A stretch of DNA of 64,000 nt from Arthrobacter sp. AQ5-05 (GCF_003287975.1 NZ_QMKQ01000019.1:1-64000), one strand, 5' to 3'; shown: positions 18,799 to 27,893, counted from the stretch's first letter. A program made the numbers and translations. Notes: generated by a model from the letters alone, not told the origin.

Positions 18799-19454
18799 TG
18801 GCCTCCGGAATCTACCTGGTCCTTGACTCGAATTCCACCGCCGGACGCCCGCTCGAAGACATCGCCGCCGCCGCGGTGGCCGGCGGGGTCACCACGATCC
18901 AGTTGCGCTGCAAGGACTTGCCGTCCGGGGAATTCACCGCCCGGGTCCTGGCCTGCGCCAGGCACACCTCCGGGCGGGCAACCCTGCTGGTCAACGACCG
19001 CATCGACGTGTACCTGGCCGCCCGGGCCGCCGGCGCCGACGTGCAGGGCGTGCACATCGGACAGTCCGACATCCCCGCCGACCTGGCCCGTACGCTCATC
19101 GGGCCGCACGCCGTGCTGGGGCTTTCGGCCTCCACCGACGCGGAGATCGACACGGCCAACGAACTCAACGCGTTTGCCCCGGGCACCATCGACTACCTGG
19201 GTGTCGGCGCCGTGCATGCGACCCCGACGAAGAAGGACCACCCGGAGCCGCTGGGCTACGAGGGCCTGGCGGTCGCGGTGGCCCGCGGCAACGCACCCGT
19301 GGTTGCCATCGGCGGGCTCGACGCCACCGACGTGCCTGCCGTTCGGGCCTCCGGGGCCGCCTCGATGGCGGTGGTGCGGGCCATCTGCGCCGCCGACGAC
19401 CCGCGCGCCGCAACTGCCAACCTGATCAGCCTCTGGGAAGGGGAAACGCCATGA
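18798..19454 (+). CDS. thiE: Thiamine-phosphate synthase
   Basis: Joins the hydroxymethylpyrimidine pyrophosphate and thiazole phosphate moieties to give thiamine monophosphate. The 218-residue TIM barrel has the pyrophosphate and Mg2+ residues in TIQLRCKDLPSGEF, LLVNDRIDVYLAA, GVHIGQSDIPAD and the C-terminal phosphate loop VVAIGGLDATDVPAV. DYLGVGAVHATPTKKDH is the typical thiazole-phosphate loop. It overlaps thiM by one base and thiD/tenA by four (ATGA), indicating coupled translation within the TPP-controlled operon. Confidence 0.96.
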   Translation: MASGIYLVLDSNSTAGRPLEDIAAAAVAGGVTTIQLRCKDLPSGEFTARVLACARHTSGRATLLVNDRIDVYLAARAAGADVQGVHIGQSDIPADLARTLIGPHAVLGLSASTDAEIDTANELNAFAPGTIDYLGVGAVHATPTKKDHPEPLGYEGLAVAVARGNAPVVAIGGLDATDVPAVRASGAASMAVVRAICAADDPRAATANLISLWEGETP

Positions 19455-21007
19455 ACACCATGAATTCCACCAAGAACATCCTGTCCATCGCCGGATCCGA
19501 CCCCTCCGGGGGCGCCGGTATCCAGGCCGACCTGAAGTCCATCGCCGCTGCCGGGGGCTACGGGATGGCGGCGGTCAGCGCGCTGACCGCGCAAAACACC
19601 CGCGGCGTGCGCGCCGTGCACGTGCCCCCGGCCGGGTTCCTCATCGAGCAGCTGCGCGCGATATCCGAGGACATCTCCATCGACGCGATCAAGATCGGGA
19701 TGCTGGCTAATGCGCAGGTCATCGACGAGCTGGGCGGCTGGCTGGCGCAGCTCCGCGGTGCCGCCGGCACGGCCGTGCCGGCCGTGGTCCTGGACCCGGT
19801 CATGGTGGCCACCAGCGGGGATTCGCTGCTGGATGCTGCCGCCGATGCGGCGCTGCGCCGGCTTTTTATCCATGCCGACGTGATCACCCCCAACATCCCC
19901 GAGCTGGCGGTGCTGGCCCGCAGTCCCGAGGCCGTCGACTGGGATTCCGCGGTGTCCCAGGCACGCATGCTCGCGGCGGAATACGACGTGCTGGTGCTGG
20001 CCAAGGGCGGGCACCTGGACACGGAGCGCTGCCGCGACGCGCTCATCGACGCCGACGGGGTGCTCCTGGAGGTCGAATCCCAGCGCCATGCCACGGGCAA
20101 CACGCACGGCACCGGCTGCTCGCTCTCGGCCGCGCTGGCCACGTATTACGCGCGCACCGGGAACTGGGGCACGGCGCTGCGCCACGCCAAGGCCTGGCTC
20201 AGTGATGCGATCTCCCGCGCGGACGAGTTGTCGGTCGGCTCCGGGCACGGCCCGATCAACCACTTCGCCGGGCTCTGGGACGGAATCCGTCCCGCGCAGT
20301 CCCACGACCCGCTGGCGCAGTGGTGGGAGCGGATCTCACCGATCCGCGCGGGCATCGACGAACTGGGGTTCATCCGCGCGCTGAAGGACGGGTCACTGGC
20401 CCGGGAGGACTTCGAGGACTACCTGGGCCAGGACGCCCTGTACCTGCGCACCTATGCGCGCAGCATGTCGCGGGCCGCGGAACTGGCCCCGGACACCGAA
20501 TCGCAGCGCTTCTGGGCGGCCAGCGCCAGCGGCTGCCTCGAGGAGGAGCTGAAGCTGCACCGCGGGCGGCTCGACGAGCGGGTCCCGGAGCCCTCGGCGA
20601 CCACCACCGCGTACCTGAACCACCTGCTGGCCGCGTCCGACGACTATGCGGTGCTCGCCGCCGCCCTGCTGCCCTGCTTCTGGATCTACCAGGACACCGG
20701 CACCCGGTTGGCAGCGGCCAACCACGAACACCACCCGTACACGGACTGGCTGGCCACCTATTCCTCCCCGGAGTTCGACGCCGCCACCGCGGCGGCCATC
20801 GACCTGGTGGCCTCCGTGCACGCGGGCGCCGGTGCCCGGACCCGGTCGGCGATGTTGCGCGCGTTCGAGGCATCCAGCGCCCATGAGCTGGCGTTCTTCG
20901 CGCAGACCGCTGCCGATGCCCCCGGGGTGACTGCCGGAACCAAGCGCGCGGAGGGGCTCGGCCTCGCCCGGACCGCTGGGCACGGTGAACCGGTGGCCGC
21001 CCGGTAA
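19451..21007 (+). CDS. thiD: ThiD-TenA fusion: HMP(-P) kinase and aminopyrimidine aminohydrolase
   Basis: A 518-residue bifunctional protein. Residues about 10-265 are ThiD, the kinase making HMP-pyrophosphate, with ILSIAGSDPSGGAGIQADLK and the anion hole HGTGCSLSAALATYYA. Residues about 285-500 are a TenA domain, which hydrolyses aminopyrimidine breakdown products of thiamine; it has the conserved LLPCFWIYQDTG with the active-site cysteine, and EELKLHRGRL. The TenA part appears complete. Together with thiM and thiE it allows thiamine to be rebuilt from salvaged pyrimidine and thiazole; no thiC or thiG is nearby. It overlaps thiE by four bases. Confidence 0.94.
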   Translation: MNTMNSTKNILSIAGSDPSGGAGIQADLKSIAAAGGYGMAAVSALTAQNTRGVRAVHVPPAGFLIEQLRAISEDISIDAIKIGMLANAQVIDELGGWLAQLRGAAGTAVPAVVLDPVMVATSGDSLLDAAADAALRRLFIHADVITPNIPELAVLARSPEAVDWDSAVSQARMLAAEYDVLVLAKGGHLDTERCRDALIDADGVLLEVESQRHATGNTHGTGCSLSAALATYYARTGNWGTALRHAKAWLSDAISRADELSVGSGHGPINHFAGLWDGIRPAQSHDPLAQWWERISPIRAGIDELGFIRALKDGSLAREDFEDYLGQDALYLRTYARSMSRAAELAPDTESQRFWAASASGCLEEELKLHRGRLDERVPEPSATTTAYLNHLLAASDDYAVLAAALLPCFWIYQDTGTRLAAANHEHHPYTDWLATYSSPEFDAATAAAIDLVASVHAGAGARTRSAMLRAFEASSAHELAFFAQTAADAPGVTAGTKRAEGLGLARTAGHGEPVAAR

Positions 21008-21127
21008 GCGCGCGGGGGCGGGACTTGCCGGGAGCGGCGTGCGGGTAAAATGCACGAGGGGGTTTTGCGCTGTGCACCGCGCGCCCCCGACGCCCGACTC
21101 CCGCCCCTTCCCGGAAGGCCCCACCCC

Positions 21128-22453
21128 ATGAGCAACCGATTCGGCATCGGCTGGCGCCTGCACGGCGACGGCAAGTCCATCTCCCCCGGAACGGTGGTGG
21201 CCCCCGACGAGCGCCTCGCCTGGCCGCAGACCGTCTCGGTGGGCGTCCAGCACGTCATGGCGATGTTCGGCGCCACCGTCCTGGTGCCCACGCTCACCGG
21301 CTTCCCGGTCACCACCACGCTGCTGTTCACCGGCGTCGGCACCCTGCTGTTCCTGCTGCTCACCGCCGGGCGGGTGCCAAGCTACCTGGGCTCCTCGTTC
21401 GCGTTCATCGCACCCGTCACCGGGGCCATGGCCACGCACGGGATGGGCGGGGCCCTCGGCGGGATCGTGATGGCCGGCGCCGCGCTGTTCATCGTGGGGC
21501 TCATCGTGCAGAAGGCCGGCACCGGCTGGATCCACGCGTTGATGCCGCCGGTGGTCATGGGCACCATCGTCGCGCTGATCGGGCTGAACCTGGCCACCAC
21601 CACCACGGACAAGATCACGGAGGTTCCGCTGACCACCTTCGCCACGGTGCTGGCCATCGTGGTCACCACGGTGGCCTTCCGCGGCATGCTCGGACGCCTG
21701 TCGATCCTGCTGGGCATCGTCGGCGGCTACCTCACCGCCTGGGCGCAGGGCCAGGTCGATTTCTCGGCCATCGGCCAGGCCGCCTGGTTCGGCCTGCCCG
21801 ACTTCGCGGCACCGGCCTTCCACCTGGACACCCTGACGCTGTTCCTGCCGGTGGTGTTCGTGCTGATCGCCGAGAACGTGGGACACGTGAAGACCGTGGC
21901 GCTGATGACCGGGCGCGAGCTTGACGACGTGAACGGCCGGGCGCTGATGGCCGACGGCGCCGCCACCGTGATCGCCGGGTTCGGCGGCGGCTCGGGCACC
22001 ACCACCTACGCGGAGAACATCGGGGTCATGGCCTCCTCGCGCGTCTACTCGACGGCCGCCTACTGGATCGCGGGCACCGTGGCCATCGCGCTGGCGTTCC
22101 TCCCGAAGTTCGGCGTGCTGATCAACACCATCCCCGCCGGCGTGGCCGGCGGCGCCGGCATCGTGCTCTACGGCATGATCGCCATCGTCGGCGCCCGGCT
22201 CTGGGTGCAGAACAAGGTCGATTTCTCCAACCCGATCAACCTGATGACCGCCGGCACCGGGCTGATCATCGCCATCGCGCTCTTCGGGGACAACGTGCTG
22301 TCGATCGGCAACATGGACTTCGGCGGTATCGCGCTGGGCACCGCCGCCACGCTGGTGGTCTTCCACCTGATGCGTTCCATCGCCAAGGTGCGTGGCACCG
22401 AGCCGACGGATATCGAGGCCATCGGCGGGGCCACCCACTCCAAGCTCGGCTAG
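21128..22453 (+). CDS. Uracil/xanthine permease, NCS2 (SLC23) family
   Basis: A 441-residue transporter with about 12-14 membrane segments that imports a nucleobase with protons. The family motif is clear in VGVQHVMAMFGATVLVPTLT (helix 1), LGSSFAFIAPVT, and the substrate-binding helix LIAENVGHVKTVALMTGREL with GFGGGSGTTTYAENIGVM. The glutamate in AENVGH and the second in YAENIG are typical of UraA-like uracil carriers, so uracil is the best guess. ATG 21128 (MSNRFGIGWRL) was chosen over the upstream frame, which is not family-like. It lies about 120 bases after the thiamine operon, which suggests its own promoter. Confidence 0.92.
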   Translation: MSNRFGIGWRLHGDGKSISPGTVVAPDERLAWPQTVSVGVQHVMAMFGATVLVPTLTGFPVTTTLLFTGVGTLLFLLLTAGRVPSYLGSSFAFIAPVTGAMATHGMGGALGGIVMAGAALFIVGLIVQKAGTGWIHALMPPVVMGTIVALIGLNLATTTTDKITEVPLTTFATVLAIVVTTVAFRGMLGRLSILLGIVGGYLTAWAQGQVDFSAIGQAAWFGLPDFAAPAFHLDTLTLFLPVVFVLIAENVGHVKTVALMTGRELDDVNGRALMADGAATVIAGFGGGSGTTTYAENIGVMASSRVYSTAAYWIAGTVAIALAFLPKFGVLINTIPAGVAGGAGIVLYGMIAIVGARLWVQNKVDFSNPINLMTAGTGLIIAIALFGDNVLSIGNMDFGGIALGTAATLVVFHLMRSIAKVRGTEPTDIEAIGGATHSKLG

Positions 22454-22479
22454 CGGCCGGCACCCCCCGCCGACACGGA

Positions 22480-22516
22480 CCGGGCGGGCCCCCTTGGGGG
22501 GTCCCGCCCGGTTTTT
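22480..22516 (+). terminator. Rho-independent terminator after the permease
   Basis: A 14-bp GC-rich stem (22480-22493 with 22497-22511, small TT loop) is followed directly by TTTTT, a textbook terminator 27 bases after the permease stop. Confidence 0.9.
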
Positions 22517-22571
22517 CGTGCCCCGGTTTTTCGTGCCCCGGTTTCGTGCCGGGGCTGTGCCGGGGCTGCGC
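22507..22571. repeat. Short tandem repeats after the terminator
   Basis: The 15-base unit CCCGGTTTTTCGTGC occurs twice exactly (22507-22521, 22522-22536) and once shortened by two bases (22537-22549). It is followed by two copies of an 11-base CGGGGCTGYGC unit (22550-22571). They begin in the right arm and T-run of the terminator and end 7 bases from the converging GH65 stop codon. Confidence 0.85.
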
Positions 22572-22578
22572 CGGCAAG

Positions 22579-25500
22579 CTACCCGATGATGGTGATGGGC
22601 GGCTCGTTGGCCAGCTCCTCCTCGTGGGTCAGCTTCTTGATGCTGGAGGTCAGCGGGGAGCCGTCGTCGCGCTGCAGCGCAAAGACCGCCTCGATGGACG
22701 GCTCGCCCTGAAGCACCGGGCCCTGGCCGTGCAGCTCGATGGACACCACCGGGTGCCGCGGGGACACCGCATGCGCGGCTCCGCGCACCGAGAAGTGCAC
22801 CTCGTCGTCCCCGGCCCGCAGCGAGGCGGTGAAGGTGTGCGGCGTGAGGTGGAAGTGCACCGAGGAGTCGTTGCGACGCAAATTGAACTCCAGGCCCTCC
22901 CAGTCCTCGGGCAGCCGCGGGTCAAAGAGCCAGGCCCCGGTGTCGTCGCGCAGCCCGGCAAAGCCGTAGACCAGCGCCGCCCACACCCCGCCGGTGGAGG
23001 CCACGTGCACCCCGTCGGCCGCATTGCCGTGCAGGTTCAGCAGGTCCACGTTCAGTGCGTGCTCGAAGTAGTCGAAGGCCAGATCCCGGTAGCCGACCTC
23101 CGCGGCGAGGATCGCCTGGACCGTGGCCGAGAGCGTGGAATCCCCGGTGGTCAGCGGGTCGTAGTAGTCGAAGTCGGCGCGTTTTTGCTCCGCGGAGAAA
23201 TCCGAGGAACGCAGCCACAGCGCCAGCACCGTGTCCGCCTGCTTGAGCACCTGGAAACGGTAGATCACCAGCGGGTGGAAGTGCAGCAGCAGCGGCCGGT
23301 GCTCCGGGCCGGTGCCCGGCATGTCCCAGACCTCGCGGTTCAGGAACCCGGCGTCCTGCGGGTGGATGCCCACCGACTCGGAGAACGGGATGAACATTGC
23401 CGACGCCGCATCGGACCAGTCCCGCACCTCGGATTGCCCGATGCCCAGTTTCTCGACGACGCGCGCGTGGTCCTCGGGGAATTCGCGCCCCAGGTAGCCC
23501 ATCAGCTCGACCGCGTAGGTCAGGTTGAAGCGCGCCATCACGTTGGTGAAGGTGTTGTCGTTGACCACCGCGGTGTACTCGTCCGGGCCGGTGACCCCGT
23601 GGATGTGGAAGCTGCGTCCCTTGCTGGTCTCGCGCCAGAACCCCAGCGAGTTCCACAGCCGGGCGGTCTCCACCACGATTTCCGCGCCTCCCCCCAGCAG
23701 CAGCCCGGTGTCGCCGCTGGCCCCCACGTAGCGGGCCAGCGAATACACCACGTCCGCGTTGATGTGGTACTGCGCGGTGCCGGCCGGGTAGTAGGCGCTG
23801 GCCTCCTCGCCGTTGATGGTGCGCCACGGGAAGAGGATCCCGTGCTCGTTGAGCGTCGCGGCCCGGCGCCGGGCCGCAGGGATCATCGAGACCCGCGCAC
23901 GCAGCGCGTTCCGCGCCCACTGCGGGTTGGTGTACGTGAGGAACGGCAGCACGTAGATCTCGGTGTCCCAAAAGTAGTGCCCGGAATACCCGTTGCCCGA
24001 GACCCCCTTGGCGGAGATCCCCATTCCGTCCGAGCGGGCCGAGGCCTGCGCCAGCGCGAACAGGTTCCAGCGGACGGCGCGCTGCAGCAGCGGATCCGCC
24101 GCGTGCACCACCACGTCGGAGTTCTCCCAGAACACCGTGAGGAACTCGCGCTGGGCCCAGAACAGCTCGTCCGCACCGCGCGGGACCAGGTGGCTCAGCG
24201 CGCGCACGCACCGGTTGACCATCTCCGCCGCATCGTGCCGCCGCGAGGAGTGGAAGGAGGCGAACTTGTCGATGTGCAGCGCCTCGTCCTTCTCCAGGTA
24301 GGCGGAAACCGTGTGCTCGACGCGCTCGGGGGTGACGGTCGAGGTCTCGACGAAGTCCGTGGTCTCCCCGGCGATGCGGGTCACGTGGGAGACCGCGGCG
24401 GCCACCGACATGTTCGATCCGCGCACGTAGTAGCTCAGTGCGCAGATCCCGTCCTTGTCCCGGGTCCCGCCGGAAAGCAGCGACTCCTCGCCGCTGCGCT
24501 CGGACTTGCGCGGGTCGAAGGGCACCTCCCCGGCGTCGGACTCGGCCGGGGTGGGGATGGGCCGGGCATTGGACTGGCCGATCAGCGCCGATTGCACGAA
24601 GACGTGGGCGGGGGCATCGAGCAGCCGCACGGTGATGCGGAACAGCGCCAGGTGGCGTTCGGTGAAGGAGACCATGGACCGGGTGCGCACCATCACCCGG
24701 TGGCCCTCGGCGGTGCGCCAGAGGGTGTCGGAGATCAGTGTGCCGTCCTTGAAATCCAGCCGCAGCTCGTCCTTGAGGATCTCGGTGCGCCCGATCTCCA
24801 GGGCCTCGTCGTTGATGTAGACCCTCACGGTGCGCGCGTCGGGCGCCGCGACCATGGTTTGCCCGGCCTCGGCGAGCCCGAACGCGGATTCGGCGTGGCG
24901 GATCTTCCAGGTCTCGTGCAACCCGTTGATGAACATCCCCTCGGTGCATTCCCCGATGCCCAGCGAGTCCCCGCGCATCCCCAGGAACCCGTTGCCCAGC
25001 GAGAAGATCGTCTGCTCCACGGCCGGGTCGATGGGACGGGGATGCTCCCGGGTGTAGGACCAGGTGTCCAGCTCCCAGTCGTCGCGGGCCCGTTGGTTGA
25101 CCAGTTCATCCAGGTCATCGAGCACCAGGTCGGCCCCGGCGTCGCGCAGGTCCTGGTGCGGCTGGTCCCTGCCCACGCCGATCACCAGCCCGAAGCCGCC
25201 TGCAGCGGCAGCCCGGACCCCGGAGATCGCGTCCTCGACGACCACGCACTCGTTGGGCGACCATCCCAGGTCGTTGGCCGCGGCCAGGAAGGTGTCCGGG
25301 GATGGTTTGCCGGCCAGGTTTCGCGCGGCGGCCTGCAGCCCCCCGATGACCACCGAGAAATCGTCGCGCAGCCCCGCGGCTTCCAGCACCTCCTCGGCGT
25401 TGCGCGAGGAGGAAACCACGGCGACCTCGAGCCCCGCGGCCTGGATCTGGCGAAGGTAGTCCAGCGACCCGGGGTACGGCTCGATGCCGGTCGAATGCAG

Positions 25501-25836
25501 GATCGCGCGGAACACCGTGTTCTTCCGGTTTCCCAGCGCGCAGATGCTCGTGCTGCCCGGCGCGTCGGTGTCGTGGCCCCAGGGAAGCTCGATCCCGCGA
25601 TCAGCCAGCACCGCGGCGACCCCCTCGTACCGCGGGCGCCCGTCGACCAGCGCGAAGTAGTCGTCCTCGGTGTAGGGGCGGGTCACGCCGGCCTCGGCGA
25701 AGAAGCCATTGAAGAGCTGCGCCCAGGCATCGCGATGGACCTCGGCGGTGGGGGTCAGCACCCCGTCCAGGTCAAAGAGCACGGCCTTGAAATCACGGCG
25801 ACGGTAAGGGGCGCCGGTGGCGAGGGCTTCACGCAT
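22579..25836 (-). CDS. Fused beta-phosphoglucomutase-like HAD and GH65 disaccharide phosphorylase
   Basis: A 1085-residue two-domain protein. Residues about 15-245 are a HAD phosphatase/mutase domain: VLFDLDGVLTPTAEVH with the nucleophile and acid aspartates, VVSSSRNAEEVLEAAGL, GKPSPDTFL and VVEDAISGVRAA. From about 260 on is glycoside hydrolase family 65: the (alpha/alpha)6 barrel carries GVTGPDEYTAVVNDNTFTN with the acid glutamate, and DSTLSATVQAI is the likely phosphate-binding segment. GH65 enzymes cleave maltose, trehalose, kojibiose or nigerose with phosphate to give beta-glucose-1-P, which a beta-PGM domain turns into glucose-6-P. Which disaccharide is used cannot be told. It is divergent from sugar ABC transporter genes. 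Confidence 0.93.
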   Translation of the reverse strand: MREALATGAPYRRRDFKAVLFDLDGVLTPTAEVHRDAWAQLFNGFFAEAGVTRPYTEDDYFALVDGRPRYEGVAAVLADRGIELPWGHDTDAPGSTSICALGNRKNTVFRAILHSTGIEPYPGSLDYLRQIQAAGLEVAVVSSSRNAEEVLEAAGLRDDFSVVIGGLQAAARNLAGKPSPDTFLAAANDLGWSPNECVVVEDAISGVRAAAAGGFGLVIGVGRDQPHQDLRDAGADLVLDDLDELVNQRARDDWELDTWSYTREHPRPIDPAVEQTIFSLGNGFLGMRGDSLGIGECTEGMFINGLHETWKIRHAESAFGLAEAGQTMVAAPDARTVRVYINDEALEIGRTEILKDELRLDFKDGTLISDTLWRTAEGHRVMVRTRSMVSFTERHLALFRITVRLLDAPAHVFVQSALIGQSNARPIPTPAESDAGEVPFDPRKSERSGEESLLSGGTRDKDGICALSYYVRGSNMSVAAAVSHVTRIAGETTDFVETSTVTPERVEHTVSAYLEKDEALHIDKFASFHSSRRHDAAEMVNRCVRALSHLVPRGADELFWAQREFLTVFWENSDVVVHAADPLLQRAVRWNLFALAQASARSDGMGISAKGVSGNGYSGHYFWDTEIYVLPFLTYTNPQWARNALRARVSMIPAARRRAATLNEHGILFPWRTINGEEASAYYPAGTAQYHINADVVYSLARYVGASGDTGLLLGGGAEIVVETARLWNSLGFWRETSKGRSFHIHGVTGPDEYTAVVNDNTFTNVMARFNLTYAVELMGYLGREFPEDHARVVEKLGIGQSEVRDWSDAASAMFIPFSESVGIHPQDAGFLNREVWDMPGTGPEHRPLLLHFHPLVIYRFQVLKQADTVLALWLRSSDFSAEQKRADFDYYDPLTTGDSTLSATVQAILAAEVGYRDLAFDYFEHALNVDLLNLHGNAADGVHVASTGGVWAALVYGFAGLRDDTGAWLFDPRLPEDWEGLEFNLRRNDSSVHFHLTPHTFTASLRAGDDEVHFSVRGAAHAVSPRHPVVSIELHGQGPVLQGEPSIEAVFALQRDDGSPLTSSIKKLTHEEELANEPPITIIG

Positions 25837-26100
25837 GGTGTTGGATTCCCATCTCTCTGGCGGCGGATTCGGCGCCGCGTAGGATGCCGGCGCAAGCATG
25901 CGCCGCATTGCTTCCGTTCCGGCAGGCCCGGCTTACTCCAGCCTAGCCACCGGTTCCCCCGAGCGTGAAGCGCCCCGGGGGATCCCGGCCGTGTCGCCCG
26001 CGGCCCCCACGGAGTGCCCGGCCGCCCCCACGGCCCTTCGTGCGACCCAAAAGATCAAGTCACTTCGTCATTGCTCAAACCGTCATGTTGCCCCAAACCC

Positions 26101-26129
26101 TTGAAAAACGGGTGTCGGCTCTACATGAT
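26101..26129 (+). promoter_or_regulatory. Candidate promoter for the sugar transporter genes
   Basis: TTGAAA (26101-26106) is followed after 17 bases by CATGAT (26124-26129). It lies in the 509-base divergent interval between GH65 and the binding-protein gene. A TATAAC at 26299-26304 is an alternative -10 without a clear -35. The rest of the interval shows no gene. Confidence 0.4.
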
Positions 26130-26307
26130 GAGCAGTAGGAGAGCTTCGGTCCCTTGCGGGCGGAGGCCCTTCGCCTTCATGGGGGAACACCACGGTGGTC
26201 CAGACCGGGGAGGCCTCGTTCCCATGGGGGCACACCCCCGTTGGATGCCTGGCACCCCTTGCGGCGCTCGCGGCCGACGGCTCACCGCTTCCCCTTCCTA
26301 TAACGAA

Positions 26308-26329
26308 CCGGGTGGCCGCGGCCACCCGG
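26308..26329. promoter_or_regulatory. 22-bp perfect palindrome upstream of the binding protein
   Basis: A perfect inverted repeat centred on CCGCGG (26316-26321), 11 bp on each side without a spacer, lies between a TATAAC element and the AGGAGG ribosome site (26336-26341). It could be an operator for a LacI/TetR-type regulator or a leader hairpin; no regulator gene is adjacent. Confidence 0.6.
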
Positions 26330-26345
26330 CCGAGCAGGAGGAATG

Positions 26346-27683
26346 ATGAAAACATCACGACGGGGAAAGGCGTATGCCTCGCTGGCGGGCCTGGGGGTTG
26401 CAGCCATGGTGCTCACCGCCTGCGGCGGGGGACCGGGCGCCCCGGAATCCAGCGCCGCCGGCACCGAATCCGGTGCGGCGACAGGCAAGGCAGAGGTCAC
26501 CTTGTACGGCACCATCGCCGACGCCGAGGCCAAGCTGCTCGAGCAGTCCTGGGCCGACTGGTCCAAGGAAAACAACATCAAGATCAAGTACGAGTCCTCC
26601 AAGGAATTCGAGACGCAGATCGCCGTGCGCGCCCAGGGCGGCAACGCCCCGGACCTGGCGATCTTCCCGCAGCCCGGGTTGCTGGGGGACCTTGCCACCC
26701 GCGGGTTCCTCAAACCGGCTCCCGAGGGAGTCAAGGCCAACGTCGCCTCCGGCTGGTCCGAGGACTGGGCCAAGTACGGCACCGTCGACGGCACCCTGTA
26801 CGGGGCCCCGCTGATGGCCAGCGTCAAGGGCTGGATCTGGTACTCGCCCTCCGAATTCAAGGACAAGGGCTACGAGGTCCCCACCACCTGGCAGGGGCTG
26901 CTGGACCTGACCGCGCAGATCGAGAAGGACAAGGGCAAGGCCCCCTGGTGCGCCGGCTTCGGCTCCGGGGACGCCACCGGCTGGCCGGGCACCGACTGGG
27001 TCGAGGACCTGGTGCTGCGCCAGTCCGGGAAGGACGTCTACGACCAGTGGGTCGACAACGAGGTGAAGTTCACCGACCCGAAGATCAAGTCCGCGCTCGA
27101 TGAGGTCGGCAAGATCCTGAAAAACCCGAAGTACGTCAATGCCGGCTACGGCGACGTGGCCTCCATCAACGCCACCGAGTTCGGTGCGGTGGCCGATGTC
27201 CTGGTCAAGGGCGATTGCTCGCTGCACCACCAGGCGTCGTTCTTCAGCGGGTTCATCACCGAGGCCGGCGGCACCGTCGGCCCGGATGCGGACGTGTGGG
27301 GCTTCGTCACCCCGTCCATCGACGGCGCGGGCAACTCCGTGACCGGCGGCGGCGAGATCGTCGGTGCCTTCAGCGACGACCCGTCGGTGGTGAAGGTGCA
27401 GGAGTACCTCTCCAGCGCCGAGTGGGCCAACTCCCGGGTGAAGCTCGGCGGGGTGCTCTCGGCCAACAAGGGCCTGGACCCGGCCAACGCGTCCGACCCG
27501 TTGCTGCAGGAAGCAGTGAAGATCCTGCAGGACCCGGCGACGACGTTCCGCTTCGACGCCTCCGACCTGATGCCCGGTTCCGTCGGGGCCGGCACCTTCT
27601 GGAAGGGCATGATCGACTGGATCAACGGCTCGGATTCCGAGACGGTGCTCAAGGCGATCGAGGCCGGCTGGCCCTCGAAGTAG
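26346..27683 (+). CDS. Sugar ABC transporter substrate-binding lipoprotein
   Basis: A 445-residue family-1 solute-binding protein for carbohydrate import. The signal ends in MVLTACGGG, a lipobox with the cysteine near residue 27, and a Gly/Ala/Ser-rich linker follows. The mature part shows VTLYGTIADAEAKLLEQSW and RAQGGNAPDLAIFPQPGLL, typical of maltose/alpha-glucoside binding proteins. ATG 26346 is four bases after AGGAGG; ATG 26343 is too close. It is followed, after a 210-base gap with a GC-rich hairpin, by two permease genes. Position opposite the GH65 phosphorylase suggests an alpha-glucoside ligand, but that is inference. Confidence 0.93.
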   Translation: MKTSRRGKAYASLAGLGVAAMVLTACGGGPGAPESSAAGTESGAATGKAEVTLYGTIADAEAKLLEQSWADWSKENNIKIKYESSKEFETQIAVRAQGGNAPDLAIFPQPGLLGDLATRGFLKPAPEGVKANVASGWSEDWAKYGTVDGTLYGAPLMASVKGWIWYSPSEFKDKGYEVPTTWQGLLDLTAQIEKDKGKAPWCAGFGSGDATGWPGTDWVEDLVLRQSGKDVYDQWVDNEVKFTDPKIKSALDEVGKILKNPKYVNAGYGDVASINATEFGAVADVLVKGDCSLHHQASFFSGFITEAGGTVGPDADVWGFVTPSIDGAGNSVTGGGEIVGAFSDDPSVVKVQEYLSSAEWANSRVKLGGVLSANKGLDPANASDPLLQEAVKILQDPATTFRFDASDLMPGSVGAGTFWKGMIDWINGSDSETVLKAIEAGWPSK

Positions 27684-27702
27684 CGCCTCGCGGCACCCGC
27701 GC

Positions 27703-27746
27703 CCGGCGGGCCCGGACCGGTCCCACCGACCGCCCGGACCCGCCGG
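27703..27746 (+). other. Intercistronic hairpin between binding protein and permease genes
   Basis: A 13-bp GC-rich stem with one mismatch (27703-27715 with 27734-27746) lies 19 bases after the binding-protein stop, with no T-run. Such structures often stabilise the upstream message, giving more binding protein than permease. That role is inferred. Confidence 0.5.
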
Positions 27747-27893
27747 CGCACCACCCCACCGGGCTTTCCAGCCGGGGCATCGATGCCCGGGCCGCGCCCC
27801 CATTTCCAGCATTGCCTCCGGATAGCGCGCAGGTGACCCCGCCACCGCGGGGCGCTGCGGGCAGCCACCTCGAAAGGCCGGCACCGACGCATC

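Noticed and set aside
20393-22438. About 680-codon minus-strand frame across thiD/tenA and the uracil permease
   Set aside because: It has low-complexity His/Gly/Asp/Arg composition typical of a shadow of GC-rich genes; both plus-strand genes are clear.
22546-25968. Very long open frame (about 1140 codons) on the plus strand opposite the GH65 fusion gene
   Set aside because: It is the mirror of a real high-GC gene, its product has no domain structure, and the minus-strand product has full GH65 and HAD motifs.
26083-26358. Minus-strand 91-codon frame in the GH65/ABC interval
   Set aside because: No ribosome site or family-like sequence; it covers the promoter, palindrome and start of the binding-protein gene.
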